This document shows positions 1-11,555 of a DNA stretch of 64,000 nt, piece by piece. Each line of letters opens with the position of its first letter. The first letter of the stretch is position 1. A model generated the notes under the pieces. The model searched no databases. It was not told the origin of the DNA and was given only the letters and a program-made list of their open reading frames with translations. Made by a program: the position numbers and the translations under genes. Source of the DNA: Dendrophyllia cribrosa (lineage: Eukaryota; Cnidaria; Anthozoa; Scleractinia; Dendrophylliidae). Where the stretch lies: the NCBI GenBank assembly GCA_024195265.1, contig JAJLRJ010000010.1:13075754-13139753 (forward strand). The letters are read 5' to 3'.

Positions 1-2
1 AC

Positions 3-3000
3 CCTAAAAAGCCAAACAGCATCCGCGTAGTATTTGATTGTTCAGCCCGTTGCCAAGGTGAATCGCTCAATGACCACCTATTACAAGGGCCCGACCTTAC
101 AAGCAAGCTAACTGGTGTACTTACAAGATTCAGAAAGGAGAGAGTTGCCTTTATGGCGGACATAGAGAAAATGTTTCTTCAAGTGAAGGTAACAAAGGAG
201 GATCAGGATTTCCTTCGCTTCTTATGGTGGCCAAACGGAGACCTAACTCAAGAACCTCAAGAGTACTGTATGACGGTCCACCTTTTCGGAGCTGGTTCAT
301 CACCAGGATGTTCTAACTTTGCCCTGAAACGCACAGCCGAAGACGGTGAAGGAGAGTTTGGTGCGAAAGCTGCAGAAACATTAAAGAAGAACTTTTACGT
401 CGATGACGTATTGAAATCAGTTCCAACAGAAGAGGACGCCATAGAACTCATACATGCTGTTAAGGGGATGTGTGTAAAGGGAGGATTTAACCTGACTAAA
501 TTCGTCAGCAACAGTCGAAAGGTGATGATGTCAGTACCGCCTGAAGAGAGAGCAAAGGAAATCAAAGGCCTAGACTTTGGCAGTGACAAGTTACCAATAG
601 AGAGAGCACTGGGCGTCCAATGGTGTATCGAATCAGATGCATTTAAATTCAGAATAGAGTTGAAGGACAAGCCATGCACCCGTAGAGGTATACTGGCAAC
701 CGTATGCTCGATCTTTGATCCGCTAGGGCTCATTGCACCCGTCGTCCTTGTTGGAAAGCAGATACTTCAAGAGATCTGTCACGGAAAAGACTGGGACGAG
801 CCAATCGATGGAGAAGTTCTCGCCAAATGGGAAAGATGGAGAAGTCAATTACCGCTACTTGAGCAATTAGCCACCCCAAGAAACTTCAAGCCTCCTGAAT
901 TTGGAAGAATTGTAACAGCGCAGCTACATAATATGTCCGACGCGTCGCAAATTGGATATGGACAATGCTCTTATCTCAGATTGGTAGACGAAAACGGCAG
1001 AGTTCATTGTTCTCTCGTAATGGGTAAAGCTCGTGTAGCACCACTAAAAACAGTAACTATTCCAAGACTTGAACTTGCTGCAGCTACCGTGTCAGTAAGA
1101 GTCGCAAACATGCTGAAAGAAGAGTTAGATTACGAAGAACTTCAAGAGTTCTACTGGACAGATAGCAAGGTCGTCCTCGGATTCATCAGTAACGAGTCCC
1201 GAAGATTCCATGTGTACGTTGCAAATAGAGTACAGTTCATCCGAAACCATACATCACCAGAGCAATGGCGGTACGTGGAATCTGGCTCCAACCCAGCAGA
1301 TGAAGGATCAAGGGGAGTTAATGCCAAAGAGTTTGTGCAGAAGTCAAAGTGGATAAAGGGCCCAGAATTCTTGTGGCAGACGGAGGACCAGTGGCCTCAA
1401 CAAGGCTCGTATCAAAACGAGGTCGATCTCAATTCTCCAGACATTAAAAAGGTCACCGCCAATGCCACAGTAGTTGAAGAGCACGGAGACATGTTAAGTA
1501 AATTTGAAAGATTCTCCAACTGGCAAAAGTTAAAGACCGCAGTTGCCATCTGTATGGAATACAAACAACGTCTAAGGACAAGCATCAGTACGGCAGACAA
1601 GAAACCTCAGGTTCATGAAGGCCCTCAAACTAACAGACGGAGTTGTAAAGGTGAACGTTTCCCTACTACACGTATCATGGTCAAAGACCTCGAACAAGCG
1701 GAATTAGAAATCCTCAAACACGTTCAAGCTAATGCCTTTGATAAAGAAGTGAAGATTTTGAAAGAATTTCAAGCCCAGGCTGAAGGTGTGTGTAAAGATC
1801 GACAGCGTGATAAAGAAAAGAAAGCCGTTTTGAAGAAAACTAGCAGCCTTAACGCCCTTGATCCATACCTGGATGCCAACGGATTGCTTAGAGTTGGAGG
1901 ACGGATAACAAAGGCTAACTTGCCAGACGGTCTTAAGAACCCTGTCATCCTACCAAAGGCTGGCCATATCACAGAGCTGATCATCCGCCACGCCCATGAG
2001 CAAACTCATCATAGCGGAAGAGACGTCACCCTAAATGAGCTTCGTTCAAATGGTTACTGGATCGTCAACGGGAATGCAGCAGTCAGACACTTCATCTCAA
2101 GGTGTATCAGATGTCGCCATCTTCGTGGTACTGTTGGAGAGCAAAAAATGGCGAACCTCCCAAACTCGCGTGTTGAGCCCGCGCCACCGTTTTCATACTG
2201 CGCGGTGGACTATTTCGGTCCGTTTCATGTTAAGGAAGGCAGGAGAGAAGTCAAAAGATACGGAGCCTTATTTACTTGCCTGGCTAGTCGTGCAATACAC
2301 GTTGAAGTAGCGCACTCCATGGAAACAGATTCATTCTTACAAGCACTACGACGCTTTATCTGTCGAAGAGGATGCATAAGAGAACTTCGCAGTGACCAAG
2401 GGACCAACTTTGTTGGAGCCGAAAATGAGTTGAAGACAGCCCTTCAAGAAATGGATGATGAGAAGATTAAGGCAGAGCTTCTTAAACACAACATTGATTG
2501 GATCAGAAACCCTGCTACAGCAAGCAATTTCGGAGGTGTTTGGGAACGACAAATTCGGTCCGTGCGGAACGTATTGGCAGCGCTTATGAAGCAAAATGGT
2601 CACTGTTTAGACGACGAATCATTGCGAACTCTGTTCTGTGAAGCTGAAGCTGTTGTAAACAGTCGCCCTCTTACTACCGAGACCTTAAGTGATCCACTGT
2701 CACCGTTGCCACTAACGCCAAACACACTTCTCACCGGCAAAACCAAGCTAATTCTCCCTCCTCCTGGAAGATTTCAAAGAGAAGACGTCTATTGCAAACG
2801 ACGCTGGAGGCGCGTACAGCATATTGCCAATGAGTTCTGGAACAGATGGAGTAAAGAATATTTGCAGAGCCTACAAGCGAGACAAAAGTGGACACGCCAG
2901 AGAAGAAACTTCACTGAAGGTGATATCGTCCTGTTGAAAGACAACAACACATGCAGAAACAAATGGCCCATGGCTAGAGTCCTTGCTTCCCGTCGAGAAG

Positions 3001-3179
3001 ACAAAGGCCAAGTCAGATCGGTAACTGTCCAAACCGCAACCGGGTCAGTGTTAGATCGACCTGTTAACAAACTTGTACTGCTACTAGAGTCACCTGATAG
3101 ACCGGGAATCCCCGACGAGGAGCCAGAGGAGCCAGAGAAGCCAGAGGAACTGCGTATGTTTGCTGAACCGGAGTCATGA
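3..3179 (+). CDS. BEL/Pao retrotransposon polyprotein, 5' truncated by window edge
   Basis: The frame is already open at base 3, so the gene begins before the window. Domains in order: reverse transcriptase (Asp of motif A in ADIEKMF near 156; YVDD at 396-407), RNase H (about 900-1330), integrase zinc-binding H-H-C-C (about 1988-2115), integrase core with its three acidic residues (VDYFGPF near 2206, SDQGTNF near 2391, GGVWERQ near 2540), then a DUF5641-type C-terminal domain to the stop at 3177-3179. This order, with the YVDD box and the C-terminal domain, is that of BEL/Pao elements. RT, RNase H and integrase copy the RNA and insert the DNA. No stop or frameshift is visible over more than 1000 codons, so this copy may be young. 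Gag and protease would lie upstream of the window. Confidence 0.93.
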   Translation, partial: PKKPNSIRVVFDCSARCQGESLNDHLLQGPDLTSKLTGVLTRFRKERVAFMADIEKMFLQVKVTKEDQDFLRFLWWPNGDLTQEPQEYCMTVHLFGAGSSPGCSNFALKRTAEDGEGEFGAKAAETLKKNFYVDDVLKSVPTEEDAIELIHAVKGMCVKGGFNLTKFVSNSRKVMMSVPPEERAKEIKGLDFGSDKLPIERALGVQWCIESDAFKFRIELKDKPCTRRGILATVCSIFDPLGLIAPVVLVGKQILQEICHGKDWDEPIDGEVLAKWERWRSQLPLLEQLATPRNFKPPEFGRIVTAQLHNMSDASQIGYGQCSYLRLVDENGRVHCSLVMGKARVAPLKTVTIPRLELAAATVSVRVANMLKEELDYEELQEFYWTDSKVVLGFISNESRRFHVYVANRVQFIRNHTSPEQWRYVESGSNPADEGSRGVNAKEFVQKSKWIKGPEFLWQTEDQWPQQGSYQNEVDLNSPDIKKVTANATVVEEHGDMLSKFERFSNWQKLKTAVAICMEYKQRLRTSISTADKKPQVHEGPQTNRRSCKGERFPTTRIMVKDLEQAELEILKHVQANAFDKEVKILKEFQAQAEGVCKDRQRDKEKKAVLKKTSSLNALDPYLDANGLLRVGGRITKANLPDGLKNPVILPKAGHITELIIRHAHEQTHHSGRDVTLNELRSNGYWIVNGNAAVRHFISRCIRCRHLRGTVGEQKMANLPNSRVEPAPPFSYCAVDYFGPFHVKEGRREVKRYGALFTCLASRAIHVEVAHSMETDSFLQALRRFICRRGCIRELRSDQGTNFVGAENELKTALQEMDDEKIKAELLKHNIDWIRNPATASNFGGVWERQIRSVRNVLAALMKQNGHCLDDESLRTLFCEAEAVVNSRPLTTETLSDPLSPLPLTPNTLLTGKTKLILPPPGRFQREDVYCKRRWRRVQHIANEFWNRWSKEYLQSLQARQKWTRQRRNFTEGDIVLLKDNNTCRNKWPMARVLASRREDKGQVRSVTVQTATGSVLDRPVNKLVLLLESPDRPGIPDEEPEEPEKPEELRMFAEPES

Positions 3180-3262
3180 AAACATGGAATGCTTAGCAGA
3201 CCTGAGTGCATTGAACATTAATTTAGAGAAAGAACTGTATAGGTTAAAATGATGAACATTTT

Positions 3263-3269
3263 AGGGGAG
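3263..3269 (+). promoter_or_regulatory. Polypurine tract of the BEL/Pao element
   Basis: AGGGGAG lies three bases before the predicted 3' LTR, where plus-strand DNA synthesis is primed in LTR retrotransposons. Confidence 0.5.
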
Positions 3270-3272
3270 CCA

Positions 3273-3615
3273 TGTAAATGCTAGTTTCGTATATTGGTTT
3301 CCCTGTGTAATCGGACCAGTCCGTTCGAGCGTTTAGGACACGTGATCTCCCCGAAGTTCATTCCAGTTTAGGTCAAACCTCGGCGCTGCACGTTTTCTTA
3401 TAGTTTGTTGATATTTCGTTTGTGTACGGTTAAAGGAACACTTACTGGACTGTCATTTGTCAAGGAACTTACGGAGAAGTTAAAGGATCGAACATAACGA
3501 ACACTCGTCAATTTAAGGTTACGGTAACACGGATTTTCGTATTGTAAACAGGACAGTGTCGAGCGTTTCCCGAGTTGATCTAGACAAATAAATCATGGAT
3601 TTTACGGCTGTTACA
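3273..3615 (+). mobile_element. 3' LTR of the BEL/Pao element (predicted)
   Basis: The segment starts TGTAA and ends TTACA, a perfect 5-bp inverted terminus of TG..CA type, about 90 bp after the polyprotein stop and just after a polypurine tract. It contains AATAAA at 3587-3592 close to its 3' end. The 5' LTR lies outside the window, so the pair cannot be compared. The 5-bp target duplication would be TTACT (3616-3620). Confidence 0.6.
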
Positions 3616-4270
3616 TTACTGATCACCTTACATCTTGTGTATTTTAAAATAAGGTCAATATAATTTTGAATTACGAATTACTTACCATTACATTCATGAA
3701 ACGACACATAAAGCTTCGACTGTAAGTACCCCATACAATTTACTAGAATTAAGTTCTAGCATTCCTCAATTTAAGCCGCACTAGGCGTCTTCAGCCGAGG
3801 CGTCATAATCTGCTTTCAGTGTCAAGAACTGAAAGGAAACCAGAAAAAATACTAATTAAATATTTACTAATGAGATTAAATCACCTTCTATGACCACAAG
3901 GATTAAATTTCCCCATGAAGCCGTACTTACAGTAAAAGCTTTATGTGTTCTTTCATGTTCGTATCTTTAAGGAGGAAAAATACAAAGAGTTCCGTATTTG
4001 GACGTTTGTAGTCGGTGAAATTGCCAAGCAACTAAGAGTTATACGGTCCGTTGAGTCTATATTAGCCACGGCTACACGAACCAACTTTAACCTGGGCATA
4101 TAGGATTTTTTTTTTGGTTTAAGTGATAAATTAACAAATATTAAAAACAATCCTCTAGGTAAAAGTCTACATGATTGGTAAGGTCGATTACTTTTCCCAG
4201 GTAATTACCCATTAAATTTCAGGTGAGATGTAGGTATCAGTAGCAAGTTATCAAACTGTTTTATGCAAGT
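3616..4270. other. No gene recognised
   Basis: AT-rich sequence to the right of the BEL/Pao insertion. Only short chance ORFs; no repeat partner found elsewhere in the window. Confidence 0.5.
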
Positions 4271-4590
4271 AAGGTATTAATTATTACTCGTGGCGAAGCA
4301 CACGAGTTGTAAATCCGGCTTTGACTTTTCTTGTTTTTTTTTCGTGTCACGTTAGCGCATGCAAATTTATGCATGCATATTTTAGTTTATGTGGACGACT
4401 ATATGGCTTTCAGCCATGAAATACATACCGCAGAATTTCTCCGTGTGTTGACAGTGACAAGCAAAGTAAAGAACTACAGCGTACAATTGCACGTTTTCAA
4501 GACAATGCAAGGCGTTCATGGATGGATAGGACCGTTTGATATTATTCCTGTGGGATTTTTGTTCCGGCAAGTTTTGTGTTTTATATAACT
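4271..4590 (+). repeat. Dispersed repeat family A, + copy
   Basis: It holds the signature GCATGCAAATTTATGC, then a block ending GTTTTGTGTTTTATATAAC. The same blocks occur in reverse at 26971-27300, and the signature recurs at 52390-52600, 52730-52790 and 53785-54020. It is preceded by TTATTACTC, the lead-in that also precedes the 52-54 kb copies. The 85-codon open frame across it is not conserved between copies. Confidence 0.65.
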
Positions 4591-4884
4591 TGCAATTTGC
4601 TTAGCGATCGAGCTTTGAAGTGTCGGCTACTGAATGTAGTGAATGTAGTGTAGTCTTACTTTTAAACCCGTGTATACACGCAAGCATAATGCACGGGTTA
4701 TCGGAAACGGTGACTAAATAAAATTCTCTCACTCACTCACTCGCTCCTCAATTCCATCAGCTGTAAACTTCGTGAGTATTAAATGCTTTGTTACAAATAC
4801 GTTTCGTAACAACAACAACGTGAATCCAGCGATAACAATAATTAATTTGATTTATACGAATATAAACAACAATAAGCTTAAAGA

Positions 4885-5235
4885 TGTTTCGCATTTGGAG
4901 TTTTTAGTGCAACGTTAAAATCTATTTAAAAGGATTTTTCAACCGAGACACGCGTTTTGATGCGTGTCTACCTTAAAATAATAAAATTTAGACCTTATCG
5001 ACTAAGTGTTCTTCGATAGCCCGGACGGCCCGAGTTGAAGTCACGCTAGAGACTTCTTTTTTTTTTTTGTCCTGTTTTTTTTCTTCGGACTGGGCATTAT
5101 GAAAGTGATGTTCTGTATTTTTTTTCCCGTTCGTCAAAAATCCTTACGTTTAATTTTTTTTTTTTTAAATATCGAACCGTGTCAGTGTGGAAACGTAAGC
5201 TTACGGCAATATTGCGTTACGCGTTCGCATTTCTT
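4885..5235 (+). repeat. tRNA-carrying dispersed repeat, degenerate + copy
   Basis: Aligns by eye with the reverse strand of 33600-33985: shared blocks AAGATGTTTCGCATTTGGAG, ATTATGAAAGTGAT and CGTTCGTCAAAAATCCTTAC in the same order. The tRNA-like part (about 5010-5060) has lost most of the A-box half but keeps GCCCGGACGGC. A hairpin near 4960-4985 pairs AGACACGC with GCGTGTCT. Confidence 0.75.
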
Positions 5236-5867
5236 CTACACGGGTTGTCTCTTAGGAGCCTTTGATTAGACATAATTTTAAGCTTCTGTTTCTCCGTAAA
5301 AGCACTCAAAACACTCGGGAAACAATGCTGCAATAATTTAAAAACGCCACGAGTTCAAGCTGTGTACAGCTTCTTGTTCATTTATTAAATACACACAAGA
5401 GAAAATCATTGACGTAGAGAATTGACATTTCAACCAACTTTACTCGGGTAACCTGCTTTACTCGGGTAAATGGAAAGACTGCTACCTAGGCTTGGTGTAA
5501 TGATAAACACAAAGGATGCCTAATCAGTAGTAGATATAAAAATTAAGTTTCTTCCTTCAAAATGAATTACATAGAATTGTGGAGTACAAACTATGCAAAT
5601 AGTGTAGATGCAGTTGATTCAGTACAATGTACCATATAATTTATATTGTGTACTGTACTGAACTATTGTGCCTTTAAATACGGCAGTGCAATGAGACATA
5701 AGTTTACTCCTCGAATAGAATTGAACAAAACACTGCCAAATTGATTTTACCAGCCAACGATCAGTCATAAGGTATATAATGTGTCAAGCCAAAAGCGGAT
5801 TTTGTGATTTATTTTACAGTTTTATTAAAAGTTATAAGCGTTTTAACACTATTCATAACTTCTTTAA
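5236..5867. other. No gene recognised
   Basis: AT-rich spacer with no convincing coding frame and no repeat partner found in the window. Confidence 0.5.
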
Positions 5868-5869
5868 TA

Positions 5870-7819
5870 TGTGACCCTCCATATGACTTTGATGCTAAAG
5901 GTGACAGCACGCTCACAACACGCTTCCACTTTAAAACAAAGGAAATCAGTTTTAGCACGCTTAAAGTGTGTCCAAGAGCACACTTCATTAGCAAAATCTT
6001 TTGTCTTGTAGAACACACTAAAAACAATAAAGCGTGACCTGTCGAACAATGTAGCGTGAGCAGTTGAACAAAGAAGCGTGTTAACCTTCGAAAACAAAAG
6101 CTACCGTGCGAGGTGACACAACACACTTAGCGTGCGAAATGACACAACACTCTAAGCGTGCGAGATGACACAACAAACGTTAAACAGTTGAATAAAATCA
6201 ATAAACGGATAGCTTAAACTCGTGAGCTTACGTGTAAACAGTTGAACATAAAACCGTTCGGAATCTTTTGAAAACGATTAGCCCGGTTATAAACGATCGA
6301 TCACAAGGATTCCAAAGTAAACAGAGAATGGTGCGTTTTATAATTTAAGCGACGAAGTTTCGCAGGTTCTGTCCAATAATCCATAATTATAAACAGTCTA
6401 CGAAGAGTCGCTTTCACTGATACGTTCATTATTAAACGGCAAAATAATTCTTTCGAACGGCTCGCGGTGAATGGCTGAACAACAGCAGACTGGCGGTAAT
6501 TCGTAGACTTCTGACGCCAGCAGTCCACGAGAAGACAAAGTTATAGTGACGCTCGTTTTACCATTTATTTGAATCGAGCAAGGTTTTGACTTCAAGGCCA
6601 GGGAACGATAAACGTGATTTATTTTATGAGACTGCGAAACATTAATTCTTTTTTCTTTGCTCGCTCGCGAAATGTAAAACAAGCCGCCCGGATTCTTAAG
6701 TGTAGTAGTCACGCAAAATTCATGTGTAAAAGTCTTTCTGCACTTCATGTTTACTTTATTATTGTTAAAACAAATCTTGAATGGAAAAAAAAGTTATAAA
6801 CGAAATTAAAGACGGTAGGGAAAGTTTGGTAGCAGAAAAAAAAATTAAACTCTTTGAAGTTTGTTGTAGTTGTCGTAAAAAAAAGGCGCATGGCGGTCCC
6901 TTGGGAAAGGTGGTAAAAGTGCACCGAATTTGCATATGTCAAAACGGTAATTTGAAACCTGAAAACACGCTGGCATGTAGAAAGTCACAAGAATACAGAC
7001 TGCGCTTCTACAAATTCTCTGTTTTCTTTGTAGTTTCGCTTGCCAAATTAAGATTAAGCTTTTCCAAACTCTTAGCCTTCAATTCCAAGTATTCCACGGC
7101 GCTAAAACATCACAGAAAGTTTGGAGTGTCTTCGGGCTGGGAGTAAACATAAGCGGCGTTTGTTTTCGCGAGCTTTCCATCGATCCATCCACGTGATCGC
7201 CGTCTAAGTTAAAAAAACATTCGTCGCTTGATTCTTGCTCATTTTATTAAAGAGCGGGACTGTTGTCTGGCTTGAATCTCGCTCGTGTCTGGCCATAAAT
7301 TTTTGAACGAGATGGCTTGAATATGGCTCGATTCTCGCTCAGTCAATCCATCCAAATGTCACGGCGGTACCTATGTCTCGCTCTATTCTTGCTCAATTCT
7401 CCTTTGTTTGTCTCACTCGTGTCAGCCGAATCATCGCCATGACTTGTCACGTTTGATTCTTGCTGATAGCATATTTTTTATGGCCTGAATCTGGCTGGTG
7501 TCTCGCCGAGAATTTTCGTACGGGGCGCGCCATCGATCGCACACTAAGCGTGCTATTGATCGCACACTAAGCGTGCTATAGATCGCACACTAAGCGTGAC
7601 ATCGATCGCACACTGAAGCTAAGCGTGCTACCGATCGCACACTAAGAGAAACAAAAGATTTAGCGTGTTAAGCCTTGAAAAACAAAACAAGTGTGCTCTC
7701 CTTTGTTAAATCTAGTTAAATATGCGCATATCCGTGTTTTAGGACACACTAAGCGTGTTGTGTCAGCGTTTTGTGAGCGTGCTATCACCTTTAGCTTTAA
7801 AGTCATATGGAGGGTCACA
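5870..7819. mobile_element. 1.95-kb inverted-repeat DNA element, TA-flanked, non-coding
   Basis: TGTGACCCTCCATATGACTT at 5870 is matched by its reverse complement ending at 7819. Similarity continues inward for about 45 bp (GCTAAAGGTGA, AGCACGCTCACAA). Both ends abut TA (5868-5869 and 7820-7821), fitting a TA target duplication as in Tc1/mariner-like elements. Subterminal zones repeat the word AAGCGTG, often as CACACTAAGCGTG, at least ten times (about 6030-6170 and 7540-7780). No transposase frame is visible, so it is non-autonomous. A decayed fragment of the left zone also occurs near 51225-51300. Confidence 0.8.
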
Positions 7820-7821
7820 TA

Positions 7822-8397
7822 TGTATTCAAACGCCATCAAACTTTGTGACTTTTCCTAAAATTTATCTGGCAACAACTTTATATGACAATTTATTGATCA
7901 CGTGACTTGATGTTTCCATGGCAACAAGATTTTGACAACCATGTTTTTTGAAATTTGCATGTTTGTACCTTTGAATGAAGAAAAACAATGTTTATTGGTA
8001 TAACTTTTTATATTTTTTTACATCATTTAGCGTTTATTTATTGGTTTTGATTAATTTTGCGTCAATTTGGACGGTTTTTAAGAGGTTTTAAAATAATTCA
8101 GAAATCCAAGATGGCGGATCCAAGATGGCGGCCGTATAACTAATTACCTAATAACTACGTCATATGACGTCATTGTTCCATTGTGCGGACCGCAAAGGAG
8201 ACAGTTTTGGACGTACTAGGTACCCTCAAGTTTTCACTGTCATAGCCTTAATGTTCTTGAAGTTACGAAGGGGGGGGGGCACAATGTGCCCCCCCCCCCC
8301 CCCCCCCCCAGGCTCAGGAACTCAAAAAAAGGCCAGGCCGAATAGGGTTAATGTTCTTGAAGGAACTCAAAAAAATCCCAGGCCGAATAGGGTTAAG
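7822..8397. other. Spacer with G/C homopolymer hairpin and 45-bp direct duplication
   Basis: G10 (8270-8279) followed by CACAATGTG and C21 (8289-8309) can fold into a hairpin. A ~45-bp segment containing GGCCGAATAGGGTTAA is present twice in tandem (8316-8396). No gene is seen. Confidence 0.6.
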
Positions 8398-8884
8398 AAG
8401 GTAAATATTTCATGTTAGCTTAAAGCCTTTTATCGTCTCCTAAAAGTTAGCAGTTGGCGTTTGAAGGTATTTGAATAGAGCGAGTCAGATTGGTTTGGAG
8501 ATGTAATTATACATTTTTGTCAAATTTCGTTTCATTTTTTTTCCATAACTACATGATGAGTGCCGACAAGCTTTACTGCTGATATATTTAGACCATTCCT
8601 TGATTATAAGTAGCAAATGAATGGTAGAATAGGTCCCACTTTTGAGAAAACGTAATTTGGACGGAAAATGCCTTTCTTATGGCGCTCATGGTGCCTTCAC
8701 GTGCAGGGACGCAAAAAATATACCTCATAATATGTAAATCGATAACGAAAATGGCAACTATGACATAAATAAAAGTTCGTTTTAATAGTTAAATCTTTGT
8801 CGTTATATGACATCTCGAGTTTAGTAATAAAATTGATGTTGTGAAGGAAGGAGTTGACGACGACTCCGTCAAATGATACAAAAC
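8398..8884 (+). repeat. Dispersed repeat family B, copy 1, left part
   Basis: Closely matches 46045-46384 plus 48717-48880 by eye, with blocks such as CAGTTGGCGTTTGAAGGTAT and GAAGGAAGGAGTTGACGACG. Copy 1 continues at 20587 after the 11.7-kb transposon. Confidence 0.8.
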
Positions 8885-9325
8885 CACGCCGGGCTGGTGT
8901 ACGCTTTCAAGCGGAACTGCATTTGTCAACAAAGATGGCGTCTCTGACCGTGTATTTTTGGAGAAGGCTGGGGAGGAATTTAACGCCTGTTGAAAAACAC
9001 CTCCGAGGAGCCCTGGGTTTGATCTAACAAAGCTCTAACAAAGATCCATTGAAAGTTCAAATTTTTGCCGCCATTTTGATACCAAACTTGCTGGGGTTTC
9101 AAACGAAAAAGGAAGGCTAATTCTCAACAGAAACCGACCGATTTTCAAAGAAAAGGTTTGATTGTTCGCTTTTTCGTGTTTTTGGCTAGGATTGTTTTTT
9201 AAATACTTCAGAATATTCAACGATTTTTGCTATCTACACAAAGTTCAAAGTCTCGACAAAAAGTGTATGATTTTTGTTTTCTTAATTTTGCATTCGTTCG
9301 TGAGTTTTCTTGAGTTCGGTGCAGG

Positions 9326-9460
9326 ATGTCGCACGGCAAAAATACTCGATTTAACTTGGCTGGGTTCAAGAAGGTCCGGAAAGAGGCGAGGGCGAAAGTG
9401 CTCCAGGAAAATCGTAAGCTGAGTGCAGAATTAAAAAAGGTTGAAAGGGTTCAGAAAAAG
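9326..9460 (+). CDS. Transposase-like gene, exon 1
   Basis: 45 codons from ATG at 9326, ending in phase 0 before the donor GTAAGC at 9461. The peptide is very basic and continues into a heptad-like K/E-rich stretch (KLSAELKKVERVQKK). The start is the first ATG in this frame after the left TIR. The exon end and donor are duplicated about 6.5 kb downstream (15885-16095). Confidence 0.75.
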
Positions 9461-9639
9461 GTAAGCAAATACAATGTTTTTTTACTTGAATTTTCGTATG
9501 AAATGATTGTTGATTGTCCCTTTATGGAAGCTTTAATGTGCTAGAAAAAAAAATATAAACTATTTTTTATGTAGGTGAGGAGGGGTGGGGGGGGGGGGGA
9601 GATATGTCCAGAAATGCAGGCAAATACGAAAATGGCAAA

Positions 9640-11545
9640 TTTTACTAAATTTAGTCAAGCCATTTGACGAAAATGACGAATTTGGCGAAAATGACGAAAC
9701 TGACGAAATTTCGCCAAGATTATTGACGAACTTGGAAGATTTTATGCGAATGAGCTGGCTCAGAGGGCCCGTCGAAAGCGACGGATTTGACGAAAATGAC
9801 AAATTTGGCGAAAATGACGAAACTGACGAAATTTTGCCAAGATTTTTGACGAACTTGGAAGGTTTTATGCGAATGAGCTGGCTCAGAGGGCCCGACGAAA
9901 GCGACGGATTTGACGAAAATGACGAATTTGGCGAAAATGACGAAACTGACGAAATTTCGCCAAGATTTTTGACGAACTTGGAAGATTTTATGCGAATGAG
10001 CTGGCTCAGAGGGCCCGACGAAAGCGACGGATTGACGAAATTTCGCCAAGGTTTTTGACAAACTTGGAAGATTTTATGCGAATGAGCTGGCTCAGAGGGC
10101 CCGTCGAAAGCGACGGATTTGACGAAAATGACGAAACTGACGAAATTTTGCCAAGATTTTTGACGAACTTGGAAGATTTTATGCGAATGAGCTGGCTCAG
10201 AGGGCCCATCGAAAACGACGGATTTGACGAAAACGACGAATTTGGCAAAAATGACGAAACTGACGAAATTTCGCCAAGGTTTTTGACGAACTTGGAAGAT
10301 TTTATGCGAATGAGCTGGCTCAGAGGGCCCGTCGAAAGCGACGGATTTGACGAAAACGACGAATTTGGCGAAAATGACGAAAGTGACGAAATTTCGCCAA
10401 GATTTTTGACGAACTTGGAAGATTTTATGCGAATGAGCTGGCTCAGAGGGCCCATCGAAAACGACGGATTTGACGAAAACGACGAATTTGGCAAAAATGA
10501 CGAAACTGACGAAATTTCGCCAAGGTTTTTGACGAACTTGGAAGATTTTATGCGAATGAGCTGGCTCAGAGGGCCCGTCGAAAGCGACGGATTTGACGAA
10601 AACGACGAATTTGGCGAAAATGACGAAAGTGACGAAATTTCGCCAAGATTTTTGACGAACTTGGAAGATTTTATGCGAATGAGCTGGCTCAGAGGGCCCG
10701 TCGAAAGCGACGGATTTGACGAAAACGACGAATTTGGCAAAAATGACGAAACTGACGAAATTTTGCCAAGATTTTTGACGAACTTGGAAGACTTTATGCG
10801 AATGAGCTGGCCCAGAGGGCCCGACGAAAGCGACGGATTTGACGAAAACGACGAATTTGGCGAAAATGACGAAACTGACGAAATTTCGCCAAGATTTTTG
10901 ACGAATTTGGAAGATTTTATGCGAATGAGCTGGCTCAGAGGGCCCGACGAAAGCGACGGATTTGACGAAAATGACAAATTTGGCGAAAATGACGAAACTG
11001 ACGAAATTTTGCCAAGGTTTTTGACGAACATGGAAGATTTTATGCGAATGAGCTAGCTCAGAGGGCCCGTCGAAAGCGACGGATTTGACAAAAACGACGA
11101 ATTTGGCGAAAATTACGAAACTGACGAAATTTCGCCAAGATTTTTGACGAACTTGGAAGAATTTATGCAAATGAGCTGGCTCAGAGGGCCCGACGAAAGC
11201 GACGGATTTGACGAAAACGACAAATTTGGCGAAAATGACGAAACTGACGAAATTTCGCCAAGGTTTTTGACAAACTTGGAAGATTTTATGCGAATGAGCT
11301 GGCTCAGAGGGCCCGACGAAAGCGACGGATTTGACGAAAACGACAAATTTGGCAAAAAATGACGAAATTTCGCTTAGGTTTTTTATGAAATTGAAAGATT
11401 TTATGGAAATGAGCTGGGTCAGAGGGCCCGACGAAAGTGGCAGATTCAACAAAAACTGCGGATTTGGCGAAACTGACAAAATTTCGTTAAGGTTTTTGAC
11501 GAAATTGGAAGATTTTATGCAAATGAGCTGGCTGTCGCAGTTCAT
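9640..11545. repeat. 123-bp tandem satellite, about 15 units
   Basis: Successive copies of GAGCTGGCTCAGAGGGCCC fall every 123 bp through most of 9751-11295, with two shorter units near 9997-10188. Because 123 = 3 x 41, stop-free frames persist on both strands (up to 661 codons on -). Units are rich in the sub-motif GACGAAAATGACGAA. The last two units (after 11360) are more diverged. Confidence 0.92.
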
Positions 11546-11555
11546 CAGACTGTAA

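Noticed and set aside
4331..4588. 85-codon ORF
   Set aside because: Lies in repeat family A; the frame is not preserved in the reverse copy at 27 kb.
6781..7146. 121-codon ORF within the 5870-7819 element
   Set aside because: Low-complexity, no transposase motif; the element looks non-coding.
8885..8918. RAG/Transib-type recombination signal ends
   Set aside because: CAC start is shared, but the rest lacks a heptamer/nonamer-like pattern and the duplication appears to be 3 bp rather than 5.
9560..11545. 661-codon ORF on -, and 333-codon ORF on +, as repeat-protein genes
   Set aside because: Both arise because the 123-bp satellite unit is divisible by three; several frames are open at once and no start context, splice site or domain supports either.
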